In this document: one piece after another, positions 55,159 to 64,000 of the stretch
Position numbering within the stretch: position 1 is the first letter of the stretch
Layout: each line of letters opens with the position of its first letter
Origin: Calliphora vicina
Lineage: Eukaryota > Arthropoda > Insecta > Diptera > Calliphoridae
Length of the DNA: 64,000 nt
Assembly (NCBI RefSeq): GCF_958450345.1
Contig: NC_088782.1
Location: 1,373,501 to 1,437,500 of the forward strand
Direction: 5' to 3'
Made by a program: the position numbers and the translations under genes
The notes under the pieces: generated by a model
Told to the model about the DNA's origin: nothing
Databases searched by the model: none
What the model saw: the letters and a program-made list of their open reading frames with translations, nothing else

Positions 55159-57780
55159 AACATAGAGTGCAAAAATTTCAAAGTTAAGTTTTCTGAAATC
55201 GTCCCTTTTAATAAAATTCTGGGAAGGATGTTTAATAATTAAACACCTTTTTTTAGTAATAAATAAATAAATATATCCACATTATTTATGAAAATATTTA
55301 CGAAAGTTATTTAAACCATTACTGAATTTCTTTGTTTCCTTTTTATTAGGATTTGTAAATCGAACGAACCAAAAACATTTGTTTGATTAAATTATGTTTT
55401 TTTTTGTAAAATATCAACTCTGAGTTAATGGAGATAATTGATAAAAGTCTGCTAGATTTACTATTCTCCAATATTTTGTTTAGTTTTTGTATTGAAAATT
55501 TCCAAAACTAGTAAAAGGTATTAAAAACTAGCAAAGAAACGAATAAATTATAAAAAAAAAATTAAATAGTACTAAGATAAACCAACTAAACCAAATCAAA
55601 TACAACACTTTAAAGAAATATTAAAACAACACTGTTATTTTCAAACAGCTGCCAACAAGTTTATACTTTCATCCCTCTCTATCATTGTTTTTTATCTCTC
55701 TTTGCACTAGACAAGACATTTAACCAAAATACTAAATACTCATCATGCAAAAAACATTCAGTTTATTATTTTCCGTCGTTCGATTTTGTATTGAAAAATT
55801 TTACAAAGCGCGTGTGTAGTTTTTATTTAATACAATAATAATAAAACGAAATTAGCACTGAGTGAAGTGAAATCATTTAAATACTTCTGTGTCAATGTCT
55901 ATGTGTTTTTACATATAAAAATATAATACCGATTTGAAAAAAAAACACAAGCAAAACGAAAGTATTTCAAAGGAAATTCACAGCAAATAAGCCAAAGTAA
56001 TAATAATTCAATAAAATTTAATATGAAATCATTAAATAAGTGTTAATATCACGAAAAAAGCAATAATGGAAATGAAAAATTAATACAGAGTGTTTGTAGT
56101 AAATTAAATTTATAAACAACAGGTTTTAATTAAAATTTATTCATCAAATAAGTCAGACTAAAATCGTAGCTGACTGGGTTGGGTCGTGTCAGTTATTTAT
56201 TTGTTTGTCCTGTTAACGGGAGATTGTGTAAATAACAACAAGATGAAAATAATAAATAAATACACTGGGCAAAATGAATTGGCAGAAATACTCACACAAC
56301 ATAAAATACTACGTACCAAAGTATAACCTACGTACATAAAATGCCAAAAACAAAAATGAAGTTGCATAATATTACAATATCTAATATATTTTTACTCAAT
56401 GACGTCAATTTCAGTAGTAGTTTGTTGAAAATTTTATGGAAATTATTATTTTTTCTCATTCTTAGATACACATACGCAAAGCAGTGTTATAATAAATTAT
56501 TTCTTTTAAAAACGTTTATTTTGAATTGCTATTTATTCTTATGCCTGTTTTAGTAAAACGCGCCTGCGTAATTGGGTCAATTTTATGATTTAGTGTAGCA
56601 TTAATATGTAGGTATAGTCATACATACATACATTTGTAGAATAAAATACGTTTTTCATTAATGACGTCATTTTGCTAAATTATGTTCTCTTTGAGATCAT
56701 CATTCTTCAATAACAAAAAAAAAAACAGTTGCTATTAAACAGACACAAGCAGATGTTTAGAAGTGTTTTTTTTTTCTATACATATTTTGTTGATTTCTAG
56801 TTTTTGTTTTGTATTTCATACCTTTCTTTCTTTCTTTTATAATTTATTTTTTAGCACGACATATTCCTTATTGAAAATATGATAATACCTATAATTTTGA
56901 TGTGTTAAGAAATAAAAAGTTTGTTTTAGCGATTTTTAAGCAATTTCAGTTTTATTAAAGATTTTAATAAAAATAGTCACAAGGTCTAGTAATAAAGTCT
57001 GTGTAACTCTACAACAATACAAAAACAAAAACAGGCATTTTGTTTGTGTAAAACTATACTGAACTTGTCAAAAACAGCTGACAATACCAAGCCAAACGGA
57101 CATACATATCAAGGCGCATTCATCATAAGGTGGTGTCTATAATACAGCTGATTATTTTTTCTTCCGTTGTTTAGAAACTGAAGCTGTCAAATTCACTACT
57201 ACAAAAGGCAGATTTTGACAGCTCCAGCCAAAATAAACAAACACTTTGACAAGCACAATCGCCTGATTAGTTGCACAGACCCAAGGCAAATTTATTTACA
57301 GACCATAAATAGGTCCTTGCATAGACGTATTTATATTATAAATCGTTTCTAATCCCGGGATTCTGAATCCAGGTCAAGCCCAAAGAATTGAGCTACTTTT
57401 TCTGGGTTAGTCTGAGAAATGTAAACAAATGACAAATGAAATGATTTTAACTTTTGATAAAATAACGTTTTTTACACATTATTACTTTAACACTTTTTAT
57501 ATTTTTTTAAACACTTTTAGCACACTTTCATTGTGAAAAAGTTTCTATTTTGCACAAATCAAGAAAAAAATATTTTTGGAAATTCTGACATAATTTTTTG
57601 TTATTGTAGAATTTAAACTATAGGACAGAGTTACAATTTTTGGTATTGAAAATTCATACAAACTCAAATTTAGAACATATTTATAAAACTCTGTTGCCTG
57701 TAGAAAATTTAAAAGTTACCAACACATGTGTAATTTTTTTACTCACACATGTTTAGAGTTAGGTACTTTTTTACCTGGTC
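55159..57780. other. non-repetitive AT-rich DNA, possible untranslated leader
   Basis: The stretch near 55740-56100 is less repetitive, with an initiator-like ATTCAGTTT near 55757 and an A-rich region such as fly 5' leaders have. No start codon with a supported frame or splice donor follows. The 70-codon frame at 56341 has no domain. Near 57070-57300 CAGCTGA and GACAGCT phrases recur. I call no gene. Confidence 0.35.
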
Positions 57781-58570
57781 TATGATCCATCCCTACTGAA
57801 TCCAGCACATGTGCAGCTCTGTATGTTTTCCTCGTATACTCGAAGGTCTCTCCCGACATGCTTCAGTGAAGACGCCAGCTGTGAGAAGTCAAAGCTTGGA
57901 TGACTTCTCCGATGATTTCCCAGAAGGTACTGTTTTGTCAACATAACTATGTGTTCATTTACTGTTTCATATACACCTTGTGTATATGGTGTTCCGAGGT
58001 TATCTGTATGCAGCCTGCAACAGTTCTAAAGACTGCAATGAATATTTCTCCACTGGGTATCATTCAACTAAGGTAACCGAATTGACCACTGACCAACCAA
58101 TCGTCATGTAGGTGGCAAACAAAGTTTCTTTGTCCAAGTGCTTCCGGCTAGCGCTTTGAAAACCCTTGTTTCTACTTCAAAATGTTTGCGTGTTTGCAGT
58201 GGCAGGAGATGAGGTTCTCAAATATGACCCCAAAATGTTAGGATGGTTCACAGTCTCTATTGACTACGACGCCAAGATTCAGTTATCCCAATTTACGCTA
58301 CCTGATTCCCCTAATCAAGCAGAAGATATTTCCCAGTCCATCGTAGAATCGTCTGTCGAGCCACTTAATCCTATGGCAATTTGGAAAGTGACAGATCACT
58401 AATTCTAGCCCTTACTGAACAGTGTTCCCACAATGGTTCCTAAACTACACATATCCTACCTTAATATGGTCCCTATCAGAGCTCTCTAACTACCATGGTG
58501 TTGATCACAGTGCCCTTAAGAGCCGTACAGAAATTCCGTGTGGTCTTCTCGCATAGGATTCATTAAATCT
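57781..58570. other. GC-richer unidentified block
   Basis: Composition shifts visibly from the AT-rich surroundings. A 78-codon plus frame at 58166-58402 begins within GTTTGCAG, an acceptor-like site, and reads AGDEVLKYDPKMLGWFTVSI. The remaining frames on both strands are broken by stops every 20-40 codons. I recognise no domain. Likely a decayed retroelement or pseudogene; possibly an exon-bearing fragment. Confidence 0.35.
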
Positions 58571-59535
58571 GACTCAAAGATTCTTAGTAAAGTACATATA
58601 AATATTAAAATATCACTCAGTTGCACAATACCAAGCAAATTAAAAATTGCCAATTGGAAACCTTACACTAGCTTACACATTACTACTTGTACAACAAACT
58701 AGTCTACTGCGGCTGCTAAAGCCATAGTGAAATGGTTATCATTTGCACTACATTTCGCCAGCGAATGACATACCTATGACATACTCATGATAAATTCACC
58801 AGTCAATAACGTTGCGAGTGGGTTACAAATTTACTGGTAGTTGCTAGGTGCTAACTACTTAATTCGACGTGGTGAAACTAGTGCATTGAACTGCTGCAGC
58901 AGCATGCTGTGCATTTATACCTACATACATATATAATGCTTGAGGAAATACTGAATTAAAAGAGAATATGTTCTGTAATTTTCTAGATATTTTCGCTAAA
59001 TCGACCAAGTTAACAACACTGCCAATGTGACAAACTTTGTTTTTATTTATTTGTATTCTACTCTCATTAAAATCATTCAATTCTATTAGGTATCATTTAT
59101 TATCATTTGCTCTTCATGTTTATGGTTTCATTCTTGTGTTTGTTGTTGTTGTTATTTATGTATGTTTTCTGTAGAGTTGCTATTGATTCAAGATTTAATG
59201 TATTTCGGTGGATTTTGCCATTTTTGGCATGTTGCCTTTATCAAACAACGAGTTATTATTTTTTTCTTTCAAACTTTTTTATCGTTAAAGATAAATAGGA
59301 AATCACATTTTAAACAACAATCAGTGTCATTTTATAAGGTAGAAAAATTGTTGTGGGTTGATATTTAGGAAAGTGAGCATATTTAATAAATTCTTTGAAC
59401 ATACTGAGCCCCAACAGCGAAAATATCTTAAGTGTAAAACACAGAGCTTTATAGGAGAAGCATTTTTTTTTTATTTTTTTTTATTTCCATTCAAAAATTG
59501 TTTTTCGGGTTCGGACCTTTGAAATGTTGGATATA
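58571..59535. other. unassigned sequence
   Basis: A GC-balanced tail of the preceding block continues to about 58920 (CTGCTGCAGCAGCATGCTG near 58890). Then AT-rich DNA with no gene; overlapping Phe-rich frames near 59107-59368 are not convincing. Confidence 0.4.
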
Positions 59536-59708
59536 TCGTCACCTTAAATGCAAAAGAACATTTGAATTTCTTTAATAAAGTTATAATTTTGATCACATGA
59601 GTCTAAAAATTTGAATGAGCATGTAATTTGATAAAAAGAACCATAGTCAATTAAAAACTCGATTTTGATTTTTTGTGTAGTTATGTCCGTTTGCATTTAA
59701 GGTGACGA
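59536..59708. mobile_element. TA-flanked MITE, TCGTCACCTTAAATGCAAA family, copy 1
   Basis: TIRs TCGTCACCTTAAATGCAAAA (59536) and the complement TTTGCATTTAAGGTGACGA (to 59708) lie inside TA dinucleotides. 173 bp, no coding content. Copy 2 is at 62515-62743. Confidence 0.85.
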
Positions 59709-60172
59709 TATGTATGTATTGTTGATTGATTGAGCATTTTTCGCTGTTATTTATATGGGACACCTTTTTGATCTATTGTGTATAGATCTTGATTTTCTCT
59801 AATCAAAAGGAATTACTAGGATTTGCAAACATATTTATCCATGGTTTGAAACATACAGTGTTTTTATTAACACATTCACACCAGTATTGACAACAAACTT
59901 AGGATTTTTACAGCAGAGTTTCCATTCTAACTGTATTTCTCTACGGATTCAACACCCTGTTTTAATGTGTTTAAGTAATGATATGTAGATTTATGGGCAT
60001 TTCCATCGAAAAGTCCACGTAGACCGAAAAATTAAAAGTTAATCAATTCAAATAAAATTTCGCTCCAAATAAATTTGATATGTATATACGGTAATCATGG
60101 AGCCTTTTTAATTTTAACGAGCATAAATCTCTTAAAAATGTTGGTATCCACATAAAATTCAACAGTAATAAG

Positions 60173-61023
60173 CAGGGAAACCAAAATATGCAAATGCATG
60201 TTTTTTCTGGTGAGTCTAATGAGCACATGGATAAGATATTTACACGTTTCAGAACTATTTAAGAATTTTGGCATCGATTTGTTAGTGCATATTTTTGCAT
60301 ATTTTACCCTTAAATACCTATTTTTGCATATATTTGTTTTAAGAGCATATTTATGTCATATTTTGCGTTTTTAGAGCATATTTTACTGTTTAATAGCATA
60401 TTTTGAGTTTATCAAAAACAAATTTTGTCTTACTTATTTTTCGCTGTTGTGTTACAGGTTTTTACTTCCTTTGTTTAAAATTCAAAATTGAAAAATAGAT
60501 GGCTTTTCACCAAAAAAAAAAAATTTAAAAAACAGAAATTTTTTTTTTTAAATTTAAAATAACAATTCGAAAAATTTTTTATCCAAAAAATGAAAAAAAC
60601 TGAAAAAAAAATTTTGTTCACCTAAAAATATTTAAATTTTTTATTTTGAAGTATAATTAGATGAAGGGTATATAAGATTCGGCACAGCCGAATATAGCTC
60701 TCTTGTTTTAATATAAAATAAGCACTATTTTAATAATAGCTCCATCTAAATATCAAATTTTAGTTCTAATTCAAACTTAACCGTTCTAAGTGTTAATCAG
60801 TTGATGTCGAAAGAATATTTTCTATGTTTAAAAATGTTTTCAGATCCAATAGACAACGATTTTTATTTGAAAATTTAAGTAAATTTTTTTCGGTTAAAAA
60901 TTATGTAAAAGTTTGTTTTTTTAAGAGCATATTTTTTAAATTTTAAGAGCATATTTTAAAGTTTTTACTGCATATTTAAAGCGCCTAAAACGCTTTTTTT
61001 AGAGCATATTTCCGGTTTCCCTG
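60173..61023 (+). pseudogene. hAT relic with transposase C-terminus
   Basis: TIRs CAGGGAAACCAAAATATGC (60173) and the complement GCATATTTCCGGTTTCCCTG (to 61023) are bordered by the exact 8-bp duplication GTAATAAG (60165-60172, 61024-61031). Near 60800-60880 the plus strand reads SVDVERIFSMFKNVFRSNRQ then RFLFENL, the hAT C-terminal dimerisation block. The rest of the transposase is absent. Both halves carry many AGAGCATATTT repeats. A fragment of the mini-me-like repeat is nested at 60661-60710. Confidence 0.88.
60661..60710. repeat. mini-me-like end fragment
   Basis: GAAGGGTATATAAGATTCGG then ACAGCCGAATATAGCTCTCT: same terminus as 53470-53528. Confidence 0.7.
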
Positions 61024-61036
61024 GTAATAAGTTTAA

Positions 61037-61075
61037 AATAGCGATCGGTCCATAATTGGTCATAGCTCCCATATA
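61037..61075. repeat. Helitron-like repeat fragment
   Basis: CGATCGGTCCATAATTGGTC then ATAGCTCCCATATA, as in 28684-29397. Confidence 0.65.
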
Positions 61076-61383
61076 TTGAAATTAAAAAAAAAATGTTTCT
61101 CAGTGTATGTTGTTATATGGTCATTACTTGTTTTCTTATTTCTTACCCAAAAAATATATCAATTCAAACCGCACTTCTTCTATATGTTTTTGTTAACGTC
61201 ACGCAATCGTATATTCTTCCTTATGGTAGATTTTTGCAATATTTTTTCTGAATAAAGTGGTACTGTAATTAGCAAAGTAATTAGCAAATATAAAAAAAAA
61301 TCATATTATAAATTTGATTTTTTCGTTATCTTTTTTTATCATTTTGTCGTACAAATGTCACGCCATAATGGAAATGCCCATAT

Positions 61384-62514
61384 ACTATGTATTTAGTTAA
61401 TAACTTTATTAAACAAATTAAATTTGATACAATTTTACAAATATGTATACATAATGTGAAAGACACAAATGCTGTTGTATTTTGTATTTCATGGAAATTA
61501 TCGCTATTTATGATGAAAATTTATTAAACAAATGAATTCCACCAGACAGTCTCTGTGTCGTCTATCTGCCTCACCTATACCACCTATTTAGTTCCTTCAA
61601 ATACCTACTTAATGAAATACTACTAGAAAATCGATTGGAATCTGCTAATTTTAAGTAGGAATATGAAAAATAAACAACATTAATAAAATGCATATTATGT
61701 ACATTACACTACAAAAGCACTACATATACATATAAACTCCACCGGTTTCGGTTTTTTTTAACTTTTCGATTTTTTGGCAAAAATTTTGATACCATTTTTA
61801 AAAATATTGATTTATTTTATAGAAAATTATGGCATTTGACAAAAGATACAAAATAATTGCATAAATATATAGCCTTAAGAATTCAAAAATGCTAAATTTC
61901 CGAAGATTTAGTACACAAATCTTAACACATTTCCTATTAGCGTCCACAAATAAAAATAAATTTAAGGATAAATAAATATTCATATTAAATAGAAGTTTAA
62001 CATAAACCGGTTAACCGGTTTTTTGAAGACAAAAAGCGAAACCGTTTAGCCGGTTTTTTTAAAAGACAATAAATAATCAAAACAGGTTTTTTCAAAAACA
62101 CACTTTTTCGGTTAAACCGGAAACCGGTTTTTTAAATTTTCCGGTTTTTTGGACACTCTAATATTACCCTGTAGTTTTATAAAATTAACAGTAAATATAA
62201 TAAAGTACAAATTAGAAATTTGGTAGGTTAGGGAGTTTGATTACAAGCCTCGATTGTTGCGTTTTCTGCAGCCCAGTGTTAACGCTAAAGAAGCATACCT
62301 AAACAAGAGTGTAAATGTTTTGTCAACAATGACAAATATTTTCGTAAGTTCTATCGGGCTTAAAAACACACACTTTGTTTGTAATAATGTTTATGCATAC
62401 ATAAAATAATTAAGAAATGTAATACAATAAATGTAAACTACATTAAAGAAGTAGTACATTTTTTGCGACAACACTCTACTAACCACAAACAATTTTATTA
62501 GGCAACACTACATA
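61384..62514. other. AT-rich sequence with CCGGTTT motifs
   Basis: ACCGGTTTCGGTTTTTT near 61741 and AACCGGTTAACCGGTTTTTT near 62005-62025 and 62105-62140 recur, perhaps parts of a decayed hAT-type element. I could not pair ends. No gene. Confidence 0.45.
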
Positions 62515-62743
62515 TCGTCACCTAAAATGCAAAAGGGCCTATCATCACTTTTTAAAACATTACAAGAGAGACAAAAAACATAATAAAATGAAAAGTGTTG
62601 TGGTTACAATTTTGATTTTCTTTCTTTAATAAAATCGTTATTTTTAAAAATATAAAGCTAAACATTTGTGAAGACATGTGCCTTGATGCGCTTATCCAAT
62701 AACATTTAAAAACTGTTACGTCCTTTTACATTTCAGGTGACGA
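62515..62743. mobile_element. TA-flanked MITE, TCGTCACC family, copy 2
   Basis: TIRs TCGTCACCTAAAATGCAAAA (62515) and the complement TTTTACATTTCAGGTGACGA (to 62743) lie inside TA. Interior similar in layout to 59536-59708 but longer (229 bp). Confidence 0.82.
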
Positions 62744-63484
62744 TATATGTATATATAATGATTAGGGTTTTCAGTTTAATTTTTTCAAAAAACGTGATAC
62801 ATTTTTGAAACTGAAAAGTGGCAGGATTTTGAAACATTTTAATTTTAATCAAAACATTTTCTTAGTTCATATAATATTTATGTAATAATTCACACTATTT
62901 TAAATTATTAATGTAAAAATTGTTGTTGTTCCAAAAGTTCTACACATGTAATTATTTGAAACTAAAAAGCGTAATTGTTTTATATGTGTGTAATGAAAAA
63001 TAAGGAAACAATTCGTTTTCCTTTCAATCTACACGATAACATATTTTTATACATACAATGTATTTGTTTTCACTATCGATTTTTTTCATTCATACTTTTG
63101 CGTTCAAATACCTTTTGTACTAAATACATTGTTATTACAAAACAATATTATACACTTATTAAAAAATAAAAAAAAAAAACTATAACAAAAAGTTAAACTA
63201 AACTATTGCCAGTAATTGCATAGTTGTACAGAACCGTCAGGTTTAAACAGAAAAAAACTTTATACACTATACATTCATAAATATATAAAAATTTACTGCT
63301 CTAATAAAATATAATATGAAAACATATTTTAATACTGAATACATACAGTATAAGCTTTCAAAAGTGGACATACATATATAAATAAATTTAAATATTTACA
63401 TACCAATTCAACAAAAGTTTATAAATAAAATCGTTTTTTGAACCTTTCTAAATATTTAATTTAAATTTGTTGTACATCCACCTT
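62744..63484. other. AT-rich sequence, nothing recognised
   Basis: No gene is supported; the 64-codon frame near 62975 is compositional. Confidence 0.5.
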
Positions 63485-64000
63485 AAAGTAAACCGATCGA
63501 CTCAGAATCACTTTCTGAGTCAATTAAACGATTTCCATACGTCGTGTGCAAAGTACAGTTCGGAATTTTTAAGATATATCGATAAGGTCGAAACCATAGA
63601 GAATTATACATAGAGACGACACACTCCAATTTGTCAAACAAAAATACAACAAATCCTATGTTTGATACAACAACAAAATACATTGACTAGCATGTATTTT
63701 GTTGTTGCAAGAGTTAGGTTTTTGACAACAGACTTAGGATTTTGACAATTACGTCTCGTCTCTATGTTACCATATAGACGAAACCTTTTGAAACTGGCTG
63801 CAATCGGTCCACTATTTCACCTCATACAAATGTCCTCCAGAAAAAGGACGTTATCGGTCATGTTCAATTTATATAGGTATCTACACAAATTTCACTCCAA
63901 ACTAGTTTTATATGTATACGGAAGACATGTCACCTAATTTTGTAATGATCGGTCCATAATTAGTCATAGCTCCCAAATAAGCCCCACTTCCGAAGATCAC
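63485..64000 (-). mobile_element. Helitron-like repeat running off the window
   Basis: Opposite orientation to 28684-29397: AAACCGATCGACTCAGAATC then ACTTTCTGAGTC at the left, then ATCGGTCCACTATTTCACC, GATCGGTCCATAATTAGTCA and CTCCCAAATAAG..CACTTCCGAAGATCAC at the window edge. Interrupted by a hAT-type MITE at 63595-63776. The 66-codon frame at 63483-63683 spans the repeat and the MITE and is not a gene. Confidence 0.72.
63595..63776. mobile_element. hAT-type MITE, copy nested in Helitron-like repeat
   Basis: Same family as 43089-43266: interior AAACAAAAATACAACAAATC, ATTTTGTTGTTGCAAGAG and right end ACGTCTCGTCTCTATGTTAC. The outer left TIR carries a few changes. Flanking octamers GTCGAAAC (63587-63594) and GACGAAAC (63777-63784) agree at seven of eight positions, consistent with an aged 8-bp duplication. 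Confidence 0.85.

Larger units (their letters stand above)
59994..61380. mobile_element. outer TIR pair TGGGCATTTCCAT, TA-flanked
   Basis: TGGGCATTTCCAT (59994) and ATGGAAATGCCCA (to 61380) are exact inverted 13-mers bordered by TA on both sides, with weak extension (AAAGTCCACG/TATGGCGTGACA). The interval contains a complete hAT insertion and Helitron-like DNA, so this would be an older Tc1/mariner-type element. Short ends make it less certain. Confidence 0.5.

Noticed and set aside
61735..62160. Possible hAT with CCGGTTT-rich ends
   Set aside because: CCGGTTT motifs recur but left and right ends do not pair and no target duplication was found.
1..64000. CRISPR arrays, prokaryotic operons, rRNA genes
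   Set aside because: No evenly spaced direct repeats with unique spacers, no coding density, no rRNA signatures; the DNA is eukaryotic.

Overview
The window looks like dipteran, probably schizophoran or calyptrate fly, nuclear DNA. It is strongly AT-rich and has almost no long open reading frames. It is packed with decayed class II transposons and MITEs: mariner, hAT and Helitron/DINE-like repeats with GACGGACGG or GTCTGTCTG runs. It also holds a Ty1/copia element with the copia-type initiator-Met internal tRNA primer site. The recognisable functional genes are fly-type snRNA genes. Species assignment is inference; nothing in the window fixes it.

Clearest genes: three U1 snRNA genes, at 35814-35978 (+), 37843-38007 (-) and 47861-48025 (-). 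All are 165 nt and identical to each other by eye. Each has a proximal sequence element (PSEA) starting exactly at -61 and a TATA-like octamer at -32 to -25. The first two face each other tail to tail about 1.9 kb apart. Between them, at 37219-37397, is an unusually GC-rich segment that folds into a long hairpin and may be an undescribed structured RNA. The strongest protein-coding signal outside transposons is a 38-codon first exon with a good splice donor at 53561-53675 (-). Two weaker exon-like blocks on the same strand (34123-34218, 15040-15088) suggest that much of the window may be intron of one long minus-strand gene.

Layout. 0-8 kb: two mariner relics around a TIR element with internal tandem duplication. 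9-13 kb: a TA-flanked MITE of small palindromes and a hAT-like MITE made of CTACTG-type repeats. 16-18 kb: a 2.2 kb near-perfect palindrome with 180-bp subrepeats. 18-22 kb: Helitron-like DNA, a second mariner lineage with a MITE inside it, and a minisatellite-bearing MITE. 24-31 kb: an interrupted MITE, a mariner split by a Helitron-like insertion, more MITEs, and a hAT relic with an 8-bp target duplication. 34-40 kb: a mariner relic, a tRNA-like fragment, the U1 pair and TIR elements. 40-48 kb: more MITEs, two nested hAT elements each with a perfect 8-bp target duplication, and the third U1. 49.7-52.9 kb: an internally deleted copia-type element. 53-64 kb: the candidate first exon, an unidentified GC-richer block, a hAT relic inside another TIR pair, two copies of a small TA-flanked MITE, and a Helitron-like repeat carrying a hAT MITE at the right edge.

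Only the U1 genes form a functional group. The transposable elements are non-autonomous or broken: no intact transposase or polyprotein is present. Identities between copies were judged by eye, not computed.
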